A stretch of 64,000 nucleotides of DNA from Marinobacter salarius. GTDB taxonomy: Bacteria > Pseudomonadota > Gammaproteobacteria > Pseudomonadales > Oleiphilaceae. Below, one piece after another: positions 19,991-30,039 of the stretch. Both the position numbers and the translations under genes were made by a program. The stretch is taken from NCBI GenBank assembly GCA_000831005.1, contig CP007152.1, positions 372,001 through 436,000 of the forward strand, given 5' to 3'. Numbering within the stretch: the stretch's first letter is position 1; every line of letters begins with the position of its first letter. A model generated the notes under the pieces. The model was not told where the DNA came from and did not search any database. It saw only the letters and a list, made by a program, of their open reading frames with translations.

Positions 19991-20680
19991 TCAGCCAGCT
20001 GTTCACTTCCTCCGTGGTTAGTTCCCGGTATTCTCCCGGCGCCAGTGAATTGTCGAGTATGAGGGGGCCGACACGCCATCGGTGCAATCCCGTCACATGG
20101 TTCCCCACCGCCGCCAGCATTCGTTTGACCTGGTGGTAACGCCCTTCCGACAACGTCAGGTCAATTTCCCCGGCATTGAGTAAATGGACATCGGCAGGTC
20201 TGGTTGGCCGCGACTCACCGTGCAGTAATACACCCTGTTGCAGTTGCGTGATGGCGAGGTCATCAATGGGTTCGGCGATCGTCACCCGGTAGGTCTTGGG
20301 GCATTTCACCCGGGGCGATGTGATGCGGTGTGACCATTGGCCATCGGTGGTCAGCAGCAGGAGCCGGTGGTGTCGGCGTCCAGCCGCCCGGCGATGTGGA
20401 GCCCGTGGCGGACATCTGCGGGCAGCAGGTCCAGCGCCGTGGGCTGCTGACTGTCGGTGGTGGCACTGATGACCCCGGCAGGCTTGTGCAGCATCAGGTA
20501 CCGCTCTCCTGGCAGTGACAGCGGCTGGTCATCGAGGGAAACCCGGGTGTCTGCGGCCACCGGAGAAGCGGATTTGCGACAGATCTGCCCGTCCACCCGG
20601 ATTCGGCCTGAACTGATGGTTTTTTTCGCATCGCGGCGCGACAGCGTGGTCGCGTTGGCAATGAAATAATCCAGGCGCAT
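19860..20680 (-). CDS. rsuA: 16S rRNA pseudouridine synthase RsuA (frame break near 20364)
   Basis: Forms pseudouridine 516 in 16S rRNA. With one base restored the product is 273 residues, about 40 longer than E. coli RsuA. An N-terminal S4 domain (MRLDYFIANATTLSRRDAKK) is followed by the catalytic motif AGRLDADTTGLLLLTTDG with the nucleophilic Asp, and later by KTYRV and GRYHQVKRMLAAVGN. The break is inside the catalytic motif: ACCGGCTCCTG should read ACCGGGCTCCTG. The family-like end is near GEYRELTTEEV; the last 40 or so residues run antisense through the asparaginase gene, and a further lost base hiding an earlier stop cannot be excluded. Its ATG is 2 bp past the preceding gene's stop. 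Confidence 0.85.
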
Positions 20681-20682
20681 GC

Positions 20683-21713
20683 TCAGGTACACCCTTCTCC
20701 TGGCGGCGGCAGCGTTAGGCTGGCAAGGCACAGTACCTCCGCAGAACCCGTCATTCGCGACCAGAGCACGCCGAGGAGTTCCCCGCCAATCGCCGGACGC
20801 TCCAGCTGTGAACTGGGCTCTGGCTCAAGACGGTCGCCATGGTACTTGGCGAGTATGAAGGTGAAGGGATGCGCCCCGGGGATACCCAGGCGGATATCAG
20901 TGGCCGTGAGCTGGTCGCCGTCCATGTCGTAGTGCAGGAAACCACGCGTAAACCAGTCCAGTCGCTGGCCTTCTGGTAATGACGTGGCGGCCTTTGCCAG
21001 GCTGGGTTCGCGGGAAAAGTGTTCCACCGTAACGGGGCCGTCGCCATCGAAGAATCCGGTCACGATTTCCACCCGTTTTTCCTCACCCACAACGGTCACT
21101 CGCCACAGTACGGTATTGAAAGGCATCGGCTGAACCAGCCGTGGGGCCTCTTCCAGGCCTTCCTTGGCCAGCGTGGGGCCAACCCGTTCCTGGATGATTT
21201 GTTGCGCCGTTGCGCTCCACCCCAGATAAAGCGTTGAAAGGAGCAGGCCGGCCATGATGGCGCTGGTTTGTGGCCCGCGGATGAGGAACGCCGTGATGCC
21301 GATCAGTAACGGCAGGGTATAAAGCGGGTCGATGATGAAAATGCTGCTGATGGCCACAGGTGGCCCTATAGGCCAGAACAACTGGGTTCCGTAGGTGGTA
21401 AAGGCATCGAGCAGAGGGTGCGTCATAAGCACAAGCGCGGTGAGCGCAAACCAACGCCCGTAGCCGAGATGGGGGCGCCACCGATGGAGTGCAAAAGCCA
21501 GCAATACGGACAGCGGCAGCAGGACAAACAGCGAGTGGCTGAATCCGCGGTGCTGGGTAAAGTTGGCGACCGCCGTGCCGTAATCAATGATGACGTCCAG
21601 ATCGGGAAGGGTGCCGAGAACGGCACCGACCAGCAGGCTGAACGGCCAAGGGTTTTTCCGGCAACGGCACCGGCCAGCGAGGCGCCCAGTGCCGCCTGGG
21701 TAATCGAATCCAT
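20683..21713 (-). CDS. Metal-dependent hydrolase family membrane protein, YdjM/DUF457 type (frame break near 21642)
   Basis: 343 residues after restoring one base. The N-terminus MDSITQAALGASLAGAVAGK is the family hallmark, followed by LGTLPDLDVI, HRGFSHSLFVL and THPLLDAFTTYG, whose Asp and His residues make the putative metal site. Four or five membrane segments lie in residues 60-190; the C-terminal 150 residues are soluble. The break is near residue 24: GGCCGTTCAGC should read GGCCGGTTCAGC (GRFSLLVGA). The molecular function of this family is not established. It is immediately upstream of rsuA and probably co-transcribed with it. Confidence 0.82.
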
Positions 21714-21801
21714 CGGGATAACACCTTGTCATTTAAGTCCGGCAGGTATTATGCGCGGAATCGGTTGTCGGATCACGCCCCAGATGGTCGGCAGATGGCT
21801 G

Positions 21802-23069
21802 TCAGGTATCACTCCCGGACGTTTCAGACGTCAGGTCTACCCCCAAGGCATTGAGAACCGTGTCGCCGGGATAGCCGTCGGCAACGAGGCCATTTTCTGA
21901 CTGGTAGCCGCGAATAGCCGACCGCGTGTTGGGGCCAAGGATGCCGTCCGGTTTCCCGGTATCAAATCCCTGCTCGTTCAACGCTTTTTGCAGGGTAAGG
22001 ATGTTGTTCCGTGACAACGCTGGCATATCCTCCGGTGGCGGGTTCTGCAGTTTACCGGCACCGGCGATGCGGTCCGCCAGATGTCCAACCGCGATAGCGT
22101 AGAATTCAGAGCGGTTCCAGCCCATGATCACATTAAAATTCTTGTAGGCCAGGAATGCAGGCCCCCGGTGCCCGGCCGGGACCACCAGCGCGGCTTCGAT
22201 GGGCTCGTTCGCCAGTTTATTGCCGAAGGCGTCGGTTACGCCAGGGTGCGCCATTTTTCCAGGGGTAGTCGGCGGCCGTCCGCCATGCTGTAATCGAACC
22301 CCTGGGACAGAAGAACCTCCCGCCCCCAGCGGTAGTCGCCATCCCAGCCGAGATCCTGTAGAAAGTGGCCAGCTGACATCATCGCGTCCGGCAAGCTGTT
22401 CCACAGGTCGCGCTTGCCATCGCCGTCGCCATCCACCGCATGGCGCAGGAAGACGGTTGGCATGAACTGCACATGCCCCATGGCGCCTGCCCAGGAGCCC
22501 TCCATCTGCTCGGCGGGTATCGCGCCCTCGTCAATGATTCTCAAGGCTGCAATCAACTGTTCGGTAAAGAATTGGCTGCGCCGTTCGTCGCACGCCAGGG
22601 TGGCGAGGGAGCTGGGCACCGACATCTTGCCAAAGTAGGAACCGAAGTTGGTTTCCAGGCCCCAGAACGCCACGAGATAGGGGGCGGGCACGCCGGTTTT
22701 CCGGGTGACGCGTTCAAGCAGTGCTTCGTGTTGGTCCAGCAACTCCCGCCCGCGGCTTACCCGGTCGGAGTTGACCCTGCGGTTAAGGTAGTCCGCAAAG
22801 GTGGTGGTGAATTCGGGCTGGCGGCGGTCGAGCTCTATCACTCGCTCCAGGTATTCTGCGCCTGCCAGCACTTCGCCCGCCGTTTGTGATGACACACCCG
22901 CCTCGATGGCCTGGCTTTCCAGGTGTTCGATGCACTGGGGGAAACGGTTTTCCAGGTCGGCGTCAGCGGCCGCGGACACGGACGCACTGCTCAGGACGAA
23001 CAATCCGCTGAGTGAAAGGTGTCGAATCGTCCGTTGGCTCTTTGATGTCCCTGTGAATATGCTCGGCAC
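21802..23069 (-). CDS. mltB: Lytic murein transglycosylase B family (frame break near 22241)
   Basis: 422 residues once one base is restored. A signal-like N-terminus (residues 10-34) precedes the catalytic SLT-like domain, with the acid Glu in FWGLETNFGSYFG near residue 130 and MGHVQFMPTVF near residue 195. After the break come FNVIMGWNRSEFYA and a C-terminal peptidoglycan-binding domain (LQKALNEQGF to YQSENGL, residues 345-400). The break is at ACCCTGGCGTAACC, which should read ACCCTGGGCGTAACC (TLGVTDAF). The enzyme cleaves glycan strands with 1,6-anhydro product formation. The extra binding domain matches the Pseudomonas-type MltB relatives rather than short MltB. Confidence 0.87.
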
Positions 23070-23290
23070 GCTAAACCTCGGTCTGGAGTGGATGTTTCTG
23101 GCTCATGGTAGCCTGTTTTTGTGGCCCTGAAACACTGTTGTTACCGGATTCCGGTGACAATTCTTTAACCTGGTGTTCCACTCCGCATCGGATGTGTCGT
23201 CTTTTTGTAGTCCTGCTATTCCCCACCATCGGCTTGTTCTATAGTTTGCAGAACGAGACGACAACTTTCTGAAAGACAAAAGGTCCGAAA

Positions 23291-24146
23291 ATGGCAACGC
23301 TGAAGGCGCTGGTGGTGGATGACGCCAGCTTTGTGAGGGATCTGGTCAAGCGAACGGTGCGTCAGCGTTTTCCAGTGATTGACACCACGGATGCCCAGAA
23401 CGGCCGCCGGGCGCAATCACTGATGTCGCGCACAACGTTTGATCTCATCCTCTGTGACTGGGAAATGCCGGAGATGTCGGGTCTGGAGCTGTTGCAGTGG
23501 ATGCGCCAACAGCCACAGTATGAAAAAACGCCCTTCATCATGATCACCAGCCGTGGTGACAAGGATCATGTGGTTGAAGCCGTCAAGGGGGGAGTCTCTG
23601 AGTATCTGGGGAAACCCTTCAGCTGAGGGCCTGAGCAATAAGATCATCAAGGTGATGGGGCGCCGCCTCAAGGACGCCATGGATCGCGGCGGGAAGTCCA
23701 TGGCCGGGCCGGCGGAAGCGTTTCGCGAATCCGCCAGCCTGCTGACCCAGAAGCGGGAAGCTGCTTCTCCGGCACCAGTCCGTGCCAGCAAGTCGTCCAC
23801 GTCCTCTGCCTCCGGGTCGACAGCCAGGCCGCCAATGAGCGTGGCGTCGGTGCGTTTTTCAGACAGCACTCTGCGCTCAGTCGTCAAGGACATCACCCTC
23901 ACGGAAGTGCGGGTGATCGCCAAGCGGGACCAGCAGTTTCCGGGCATCCTTGATCAGGCTGTGGTGGATATCGAAGTGGCCGAAGGGCAGGTAGCGCGGC
24001 TTAATGGTTACGTCCACCAGTTGCAGGCGGTGGACAAACGCCAGGACACGGATTTTGTGGGCGTGACCATCCGATTTGTGGACGAAGACCCGAAAAAGCT
24101 GGAAGACCTGTCCCGTTTTATCGCCCGTTTCCGCAGCGGCGGTTAG
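23291..24146 (+). CDS. Response regulator: CheY receiver with C-terminal PilZ-like domain (frame break near 23624)
   Basis: The first frame encodes a complete receiver (residues 1-120) with the acidic pocket VDD, phospho-acceptor D in LILCDWEMP near residue 55, T in MITS and K in GKPFS. The second frame (AEGLSNKI to RFRSGG) follows after a net two-base loss at TTCAGCTGAG, probably TTCAGCGCTGAG, giving 285 residues. The last 100 residues (TLRSVVKDITLTEVRVIAKR to FVGVTIRFVDEDPKKLEDLSRFIARF) have the pattern of a PilZ domain, the c-di-GMP receptor fold, but the classical RxxxR motif is not evident. A low-complexity linker rich in Ser and Ala joins them. It is convergent with phoR 18 bp away. Confidence 0.75.
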
Positions 24147-24164
24147 CCACGAAAGCTATCCCAA

Positions 24165-25481
24165 TCAGGACGCGGTCTCAGGAAGCCTTTCCGCCAATCG
24201 TTCCCGGGGGAAGTGGCAGATGAATTCGCTGCCGTCGCCAATCCGGCTTCGAATTTCCAGGTTACCGTCATGGTTGAGCAATACATGCTTGACGATCGCC
24301 AGCCCCAGGCCGGTGCCACCGGTCTCCTTGTGTCGGCTGGGGTCGGCGCGATAGAACCGCTCGGTAAGCCGTGGGATATGAACCGGGTCTATACCGATAC
24401 CGGTATCTTTCACTGACAGATGCCCGCCGTCGCGGTCTGTTTTCCAGATGATGGTGATGAGTCCACCGGCAGGTGTGTACTTCACGGCGTTGAAAATCAG
24501 GTTGGAGAAGGCGCTGCGCAGTTGGCTTTCGTCGCCCCTCAGCAGATGGCGATCGCCAATGCTGACGTTGAATTCGTGGCCCTGGTCGCCGCTGAGGGCC
24601 TTGGCGTCGTGGCAGATCTGCTGGATCATCGCCTGTAAATCCGTGACCGCATCGTTGATGGTTTGCTCGCCGGTTTCAATTCTGGACAGCAATATCAGGT
24701 CGGTAATCAACGCTTCCATGCGCGAGGACTGCTGCGCCATGGTGTTGATGGCGCGCCGCCATTTGGGCGGCAGGTCGTCGGCGTTGTCCACCAGGGTTTC
24801 CAGGTAGCCGCTGATCACCGTCAGGGGTGTTCTCATCTCATGGGAGACGTTGCCAACGAAATCCCGTCGCATCTGTTCAAGCTGGTACAGGCGGGTTACG
24901 TCCTTGGCCACAATCAGGCGGTCGTCGTCGCCAAACAGGCTGATCTGGATTTGCAGGTGAATGTGCGGTTTTGCGGGTGAGTTCAGTTCCAATGGTTCCC
25001 GGTAGTCGCGGGAGTCGAAGTAGGCCTTGAACGCGGGGTTGCGGATCAGGTTGTGAATAAACTGCCCGCGGTCCGAACTGCGACGAAAGCCCAGAAGATG
25101 CTCCGCTGAGCCGTTCCACCACTCCATGGCGCCCCGCGAGTCGGTCATGATCACACCATCCCGCATGGCGTTGGTGGACTCCTGGACCCGGTTGATTTGG
25201 GCGCGAAGTTTGTCCTGGGTGCGTAGGTGGTTCTGGTGAAGCCTGTGTAGGCCGTCGAAGATGTCGCCCCAGAGACCAACACTCTGAGGGGCTTCGTCAC
25301 TGCCGCTGGGATTGCCGAGCCAATGGTATAGACGTTTGGCCTGGGCCAGAGTCCACCACAGGTAAGCCAGCAGCCCTGCCGTCAGCCCGTAGAGGGGCTC
25401 GCCAAAGAAAAGTCCGACGGCCGTGCAGGCTATCAGGAGCGTGATAATCCATCGCAGGTACTTTGACCAGTTGTGTTGCAT
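24165..25481 (-). CDS. phoR: Phosphate regulon sensor histidine kinase PhoR
   Basis: A 438-residue inner-membrane sensor kinase. Two membrane segments (residues 10-50) precede a PAS domain (residues 95-200, DGVIMTDSRGAMEWWN). The dimerisation domain has the phospho-acceptor His in FVGNVSHEMRTPLTVISGY near residue 212; the ATP-binding domain has N (SAFSNLIFNAVKYTP), G1 (VKDTGIGID), F (LTERFYRAD) and G2 (GGTGLGLAIVKH) boxes. The start at 25481 (MQHNWSK) is chosen over the longer frame, which lacks family similarity upstream. It lies 58 bp downstream of phoB in the same operon. Confidence 0.94.
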   Translation of the reverse strand: MQHNWSKYLRWIITLLIACTAVGLFFGEPLYGLTAGLLAYLWWTLAQAKRLYHWLGNPSGSDEAPQSVGLWGDIFDGLHRLHQNHLRTQDKLRAQINRVQESTNAMRDGVIMTDSRGAMEWWNGSAEHLLGFRRSSDRGQFIHNLIRNPAFKAYFDSRDYREPLELNSPAKPHIHLQIQISLFGDDDRLIVAKDVTRLYQLEQMRRDFVGNVSHEMRTPLTVISGYLETLVDNADDLPPKWRRAINTMAQQSSRMEALITDLILLSRIETGEQTINDAVTDLQAMIQQICHDAKALSGDQGHEFNVSIGDRHLLRGDESQLRSAFSNLIFNAVKYTPAGGLITIIWKTDRDGGHLSVKDTGIGIDPVHIPRLTERFYRADPSRHKETGGTGLGLAIVKHVLLNHDGNLEIRSRIGDGSEFICHFPRERLAERLPETAS

Positions 25482-25539
25482 TACAGCTGCCCCTGAATCA
25501 GTTCCGGGCCCTTTTCGGGGTAAAGGGCGCCGGTTGTGG

Positions 25540-26232
25540 TTATGCTGCTCTGGTTGAGAACCGGTAGCCGGTGCCACGCACTGTCTGGATCAGGTGATCA
25601 TATTGGTCGCCAAGGGCTTTGCGCAAACGGCGTATGTGAACGTCGACGGTTCGCTCTTCAACATAGACGTTCCCACCCCACACCTGATCAAGCAGCTGGG
25701 AGCGAGTATAAACCCGTTCCTGGTGTGTCATGAAGAACTGCAGTAACCGATATTCCGTGGGGCCGATGTTCAGTGCGCCGGTTTCCGTGGTGACCCGGTG
25801 GCCGACCGGGTCCAGGGTCAGGCCATCCACTTCGATCGGAGTTTCCACGCCGGGCGGCGTGGTGCGGCGCAATACGGCTTTCAGCCTGGCCACCAGCTCC
25901 CTCGGCGAGAAGGGCTTGGTGATGTAGTCATCCGCACCCACTTCCAGGCCCTGGATCTTATTGTCTTCCTCGACCTTGGCCGTCAGCATGATGATGGGGA
26001 TTTCAGCCGTTGCCTCTTCTTTTTTCAGGCGCCTGGCCAGTTCCACGCCGCTGGTGCCTGGCAGCATCCAGTCAAGGAGTATCAAGTCGGGCTGTTTGTC
26101 AACGATCAGGGCATGCGCTTCGCGGGCATCCGCTGCCTCAAGGTAGTCGTAGTCGGCCATTTCGAGGGCCACAGCGATCATTTCGCGGATGGGTGCCTCG
26201 TCATCGACGATCAGGACAGTTTTTCCAGTCAT
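25540..26232 (-). CDS. phoB: Phosphate regulon response regulator PhoB
   Basis: A 230-residue OmpR-family regulator. The receiver has [10 protein letters not shown], the phosphorylated Asp in [10 protein letters not shown] near residue 52, T in MLTAK and K in [15 protein letters not shown]. The C-terminal winged helix ([10 protein letters not shown] to GTGYRFS) includes [31 protein letters not shown], the PhoB recognition-helix region. The ATG at 26232 has better ribosome-binding-site spacing than the ATG two codons upstream. A candidate Pho box at 26289-26306 suggests autoregulation. With PhoR it controls phosphate-starvation genes, possibly including phoD, pit and ppk in this window. Confidence 0.95.
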   Translation of the reverse strand: MTGKTVLIVDDEAPIREMIAVALEMADYDYLEAADAREAHALIVDKQPDLILLDWMLPGTSGVELARRLKKEEATAEIPIIMLTAKVEEDNKIQGLEVGADDYITKPFSPRELVARLKAVLRRTTPPGVETPIEVDGLTLDPVGHRVTTETGALNIGPTEYRLLQFFMTHQERVYTRSQLLDQVWGGNVYVEERTVDVHIRRLRKALGDQYDHLIQTVRGTGYRFSTRAA

Positions 26233-26288
26233 GAGCATTAACCTGTGTCATACCGAGTATTGTTGCTGCCTCATTACAACCGGGTAGT

Positions 26289-26306
26289 GTTACAAGTATA
26301 TGACAG
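26289..26306 (-). promoter_or_regulatory. Candidate Pho box upstream of phoB
   Basis: Read on the minus strand, CTGTCAT - ATAC - TTGTAAC has one perfect seven-base half-site, the required four-base spacer and a second half-site matching the consensus at about five of seven positions. It sits 57 bases upstream of the phoB start, as expected for autoregulation. Confidence 0.6.
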
Positions 26307-26333
26307 TAGCAGGCTGTGACTGGATTTGTTCGA

Positions 26334-27221
26334 CTAACTGATGATCCGGTCAATCAACAGACCGGTGAAAACTGCAAAGCCCGCCCAGTTATTGTTGAGA
26401 AAGGCCTTGAAGCATCCGTCGCGTTCGCGGAAGCGGGCCAAGTGCTGCTGGAAGACAAACAGGCACGCCATGGCGACGAGCCCGAGGTAATAGAAAACGC
26501 CGAGCTCGGCCTGCTGGCCCACGAGGATGAGAATCAGCACCACCATGGCCTGCAGGATTGCGATAACCGCCCGGTCGGCGTCTCCGAACAGAATGGCCGT
26601 GGATTTGATGCCAATCCGGATGTCGTCATCACGATCCACCATGGCGTACAGGGTGTCGTAGGCAACGGTCCAGAGCACGTTGGCGGTAAACAGCAGCCAG
26701 GCCAGTTTTGTGACCTCACCGGCCTCGGCGGCCCAGGCCATGGGAATGGCCCAGGAAAAGGCGGCCCCAAGAAACAGTTGCGGCAGATGGGTGTAACGCT
26801 TCATGAACGGGTAGATGAACGCCAGTACTGCACCCCCGAACGACAGATAGAGAGTCAGCGTGTTGGTGAACAGCACCACCATCAGGAAGGCTGTCACGCA
26901 GAGGCCTGCGAACAGGGCGACAGCTTCCCAGGCTTCGATGCGACCGGAGGTCAGTGGGCGGTCTTTGGTGCGTTTGACGTGTCGATCCACCTTGCGGTCG
27001 GCAAAATCGTTGATGGCGCAACCGGCAGCTCGCATCATGAATACGCCGAGGGTAAAGACGATAAAGTTGCCAACGCTGGGGAAGCCGTCTGCAGCCAGCC
27101 AAAGTGCCCAGTAGGTTGGCCATAGGAGGAGCAGGCTGCCGATGGGGCGATCGACTCGCAGCAGTCGGGCGTAGTCTGCAAGGCGGGCCTGGATGTGATC
27201 TGGCACAGCATTGGGCAGCAT
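26334..27221 (-). CDS. ubiA: 4-hydroxybenzoate octaprenyltransferase UbiA
   Basis: A 295-residue polytopic enzyme that prenylates 4-hydroxybenzoate in ubiquinone synthesis. The N-terminal signature [20 protein letters not shown] is present. The two Asp-rich Mg-pyrophosphate motifs are [20 protein letters not shown] near residue 72 and [14 protein letters not shown] near residue 190. Eight or nine membrane segments are visible. It follows ubiC, the preceding pathway step, on the same strand after 84 bp. The ubiC-ubiA-phoB-phoR order is also found in Pseudomonas. Confidence 0.95.
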   Translation of the reverse strand: MLPNAVPDHIQARLADYARLLRVDRPIGSLLLLWPTYWALWLAADGFPSVGNFIVFTLGVFMMRAAGCAINDFADRKVDRHVKRTKDRPLTSGRIEAWEAVALFAGLCVTAFLMVVLFTNTLTLYLSFGGAVLAFIYPFMKRYTHLPQLFLGAAFSWAIPMAWAAEAGEVTKLAWLLFTANVLWTVAYDTLYAMVDRDDDIRIGIKSTAILFGDADRAVIAILQAMVVLILILVGQQAELGVFYYLGLVAMACLFVFQQHLARFRERDGCFKAFLNNNWAGFAVFTGLLIDRIIS

Positions 27222-27305
27222 AGGTCTGGTCCGTCCGGGATGATGTTGCTGAGGCTGAGCGGGGATTATAGCCAGCGGTGAGGTTCGGTTAAAAGAGCCG
27301 CTGCG

Positions 27306-27880
27306 TCAGGGGCAGAGCGTGGGCAGGAAATACTCGCCGACCAAGAGGCTATGATGACCGCTGAAAAAACGGGAGCGGCGGGCCGCCATGGGTTGATGGC
27401 GGTTAGCCCGATGGCAAAGACCGGTCTCGAACGGCCCCCGTTGCCACTGTGGGTTGCTGAACAGATAGGCGCCGAGAGGGCGGCGTCCCAGGTTGCGCAG
27501 GCGGCGTCCACGCCAGATAGGGTTGCCAATGGAATGATCGTACGGGCGAGCACCCAGGGGGTGTTGTCGCCGTTCAGGCAGACCTCGCGGATCCACGCAT
27601 TCTGGCGCACCGGAATACCCAGGGTATGGGCCTCCTCCACAGTGGGGCGGGCAAAACCTTCCTGGAGGATATCCACGTGAAAGTGCTCGCGACATCGGAG
27701 TTGAAGCGCCCGGGTCAGTGAGCCCTCCAGCGTCAGCCAGTGGCTGAGCGGCCCGTGGATGGCCGGGTTCTTCAGCGCGGCTGCTGAAAAAGAGCGGTAC
27801 CAGTCCGTAGCGGGGGTGGAGATGGCGTTTTCACCCTCAAACATGCTGGGTGCGTACCGGTCAAAGTCCCTTGACGGCAT
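27306..27880 (-). CDS. ubiC: Chorismate pyruvate-lyase UbiC (frame break near 27513)
   Basis: Converts chorismate to 4-hydroxybenzoate and pyruvate, the first committed ubiquinone step. Restoring one base gives 191 residues. Recognisable blocks are SHWLTLEGSLTRALQ, the Arg of AWIREVCLNGD, and, after the break, RGRRLRNLGRRPLGAYLF with the family's basic active-site patch. The conserved C-terminus ends in LLVGEYFLPTL. The break is CTATCTGGCGTGG, which should read CTATCTGGGCGTGG (LSGRG). The ATG at 27880 is preferred over the longer frame and overlaps the end of hpt by 20 bp, suggesting a shared transcript. Confidence 0.9.
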
Positions 27881-28417
27881 AAATTCCCGGGGCGTTGCGC
27901 CAGTAACCTTTGTAATCCATGCCGTAGCCAAACAGGAAACGGTCCTCAACTTCCAGGCCGGTAAAGTCTGCCTTCAGGTTTGGCTTTGCCTTGCGATCGT
28001 GTTGTTTGTCGACCAATACGGCCGTCAGAACCTCGCTGGCGCCATGGGCGAGGCAGTAATCTGCAATGGCGCAGAGTGTCGTACCCTCGTCAAGGATGTC
28101 GTCAACGATCAGTACCGTGCGGCCATTCATATTGGCTTCCGGCTGCAGTTTCCACTCCAGGATGCCACCGGTGGTTTCCTGGCGGTAGCGAGTGGCGTGA
28201 AGGTATTCCGCCTGCACGGGAAACGTCAGCTTGGCAGTAGGTGGCCGGTGAGGATAAGGCCGCCATTCATCACACAGAACAACAGCGGGTTGGTGTCCTT
28301 GAGGCGCCCGGTGATCTCTTCTGCAAGAGACTGGATGGCAGCCTGTACCTGCTGTTCGCTCACCAGGCAGTCGGCTTCGGCCATTACCTGATTCAGTTCG
28401 GCGACGGTGTCGGTCAT
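27861..28417 (-). CDS. hpt: Hypoxanthine phosphoribosyltransferase-type enzyme (frame break near 28232)
   Basis: Purine salvage enzyme joining hypoxanthine or guanine to PRPP. One restored base gives 185 residues. FCVMNGGLILTGHL lies in the N-terminal half; the PRPP-binding loop VLIVDDILDEGTTL near residue 106 is intact; VDKQHDRKAKPNLKADFTGLEVEDRFLFGYGMD forms the base-binding C-terminal portion. The break at CTACTGCCAAGCTG should read CTACTGCCCAAGCTG (LLPKLTFPVQAEY). Pseudomonas has a comparable hypoxanthine-guanine phosphoribosyltransferase. It is divergent from the rubredoxin gene. Confidence 0.88.
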
Positions 28418-28621
28418 AGCACTGGGTCCTATCGTAAAACGGCCGATTATACCGGAGGTGGCACGCTGAAGGGAGGGGCGTTTCCCGGTTCGCCTGATGG
28501 AAATTCTGGCGATTGGCAGAAAACCCGTTGAATAGCCGTCGGCGACGGCATTGGTCAATGCCGCAGCGGTGGGTATGATGGTTTCCCAGTGTGAATGGTG
28601 CCAACTCGGTGCATGAAAGAC

Positions 28622-28651
28622 TTGCGCGCACAATTGTCTGACAATTATTAT
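28622..28651 (+). promoter_or_regulatory. Candidate rubredoxin promoter with internal inverted repeat
   Basis: TTGCGC at 28622-28627 and TATTAT at 28646-28651 are spaced 18 bp, resembling a sigma-70 promoter about 30 bp upstream of the rubredoxin start. The spacer contains ATTGT-CTG-ACAAT (28633-28645), a short perfect inverted repeat that could be an operator. Confidence 0.4.
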
Positions 28652-28680
28652 CGCGCCCCAACGAGTTTCGGAGGAATGAC

Positions 28681-28848
28681 ATGAAGAAGTGGCAGTGCGT
28701 TGTCTGTGGATTTATTTACGATGAGGCGGAAGGCTGGCCGGAAGACGGTATTGAGCCCGGAACCGCCTGGGAAGACGTACCGGAAGATTGGGAATGCCCG
28801 GACTGCGGCGTGGGTAAGGAAGACTTCGAGATGATTGAAATCGGCTGA
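28681..28848 (+). CDS. rubA: Rubredoxin
   Basis: A 55-residue one-iron electron carrier. Two CxxC-type knuckles, CVVCG at residues 6-10 and CPDCG at residues 39-43, bind the iron; the Tyr (FIYD), Pro-Gly and Trp ([11 protein letters not shown]) core residues are all present. GGAGG stands five bases before the ATG. It accepts electrons from the rubredoxin reductase encoded 36 bp downstream and in related bacteria feeds membrane alkane hydroxylases; the type resembles the alkane-linked AlkG2/RubA rubredoxins, which carry a canonical CxxCG knuckle. Confidence 0.97.
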   Translation: MKKWQCVVCGFIYDEAEGWPEDGIEPGTAWEDVPEDWECPDCGVGKEDFEMIEIG

Positions 28849-28884
28849 TACGCCGGTACCGCTGAACAGGTTTGGAGAGCAGTA

Positions 28885-30039
28885 ATGAACGCAGACGCCC
28901 CTATCGTGATTGTGGGTACCGGATTGTCAGGCTATTCGCTGGCTAAGGAAATCCGTAAGCAGGACAAGGACATACCAATCGTCATGGTAACGGCGGACGA
29001 TGGCTATAGTTACTCCAAGCCCATGCTTTCCACTGGCTTTACCAAGGGCAAAGAGGCCGATGAACTGGCGCAGGCGTCGGCGGAGGCAATGGTGGAGCAA
29101 CTGAACCTTCAGCTGCGTACTTACACCACCGTGACCGGCATTGATCCGGATGCCCACGAACTTGTGCTGGGGGACGAACGGCTAGGATACAGCAAACTGG
29201 TGTTGGCCTGGGGTGCCGATGTGATTCGCCTGTCCATTGCCGGTGACGGCCATGAGCGTGTCTTTTCCATCAACGACCTGATGGACTACCGTGCCTTTCG
29301 CAAGGCTTTGAAGGGCAAGAAGCGGGTGGCCATCATGGGCGCGGGCCTGATCGGTTGTGAGTTTGCCAACGACCTTCGCAACGGCGATGTCGACGTGGAT
29401 GTGATTGCTCCTTCTGATGCCCTGATGCCGGGACTTCTACCACCGGCTGCTGCGGCAGCGGTGCGCAATGGACTGGAAGGGTTGGGCGTCCGTTTTCATC
29501 TGGAAACGGTTGTGGAGCACATTGCCAATAGCGGGGAAGGTGTCCGCCTGACCCTGGCCAATGGCGAGGAACTGGACTCCGACCTGGTTATTTCCGCGGT
29601 CGGGCTGCGACCACGCACGGAGCTGGCTGCAGCAGCGGGCCTGGAGACCCAGCGTGGCATCGTGGTCAACCGCGCCCTGGAGACTTCAATGCCAGATGTT
29701 TATGCACTGGGTGACTGCGCTGAAGTCGACGGTCATGTGTTGCTGTATGTGCTGCCGCTGATGGCCTGCGCCCGTGCGTTGGCAAAAACACTGGTGAGTG
29801 AGCGTACTGAAGTGAAGTACGGCACCATGCCGGTCATGGTCAAGACCCCCTGTTGTCCAACAGCGGTGTGTCCGCCACCGGCGAATGCGTCGGGCAACTG
29901 GGAAGTGGATGCGGACGGCCAGGATGTCCGTGCCCTGTTCAAGAGTGAGTCTGGCGAGGTTCTGGGCTTTGCGGTAACCGGTGGTTATGCGATGGAGAAG
30001 CAGGCCCTGTCGAAGGAGGTGCCGCCGATTCATAACTGA
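28885..30039 (+). CDS. rubB: Rubredoxin-NAD(+) reductase
   Basis: A 384-residue FAD flavoprotein passing electrons from NADH to rubredoxin. The FAD-binding motif IVIVGTGLSGYSLAKEIR is at residues 6-23, the NADH-binding motif VAIMGAGLIGCEFANDL near residue 148, and the second FAD motif VYALGDCAEV near residue 272. The C-terminal domain (VMVKTPCCPTAVCPPP) is typical of this reductase rather than of thioredoxin reductases. It is 36 bp downstream of rubredoxin in the same operon; the pair supplies electrons for alkane hydroxylation or for oxygen and superoxide detoxification. Confidence 0.94.
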   Translation: MNADAPIVIVGTGLSGYSLAKEIRKQDKDIPIVMVTADDGYSYSKPMLSTGFTKGKEADELAQASAEAMVEQLNLQLRTYTTVTGIDPDAHELVLGDERLGYSKLVLAWGADVIRLSIAGDGHERVFSINDLMDYRAFRKALKGKKRVAIMGAGLIGCEFANDLRNGDVDVDVIAPSDALMPGLLPPAAAAAVRNGLEGLGVRFHLETVVEHIANSGEGVRLTLANGEELDSDLVISAVGLRPRTELAAAAGLETQRGIVVNRALETSMPDVYALGDCAEVDGHVLLYVLPLMACARALAKTLVSERTEVKYGTMPVMVKTPCCPTAVCPPPANASGNWEVDADGQDVRALFKSESGEVLGFAVTGGYAMEKQALSKEVPPIHN

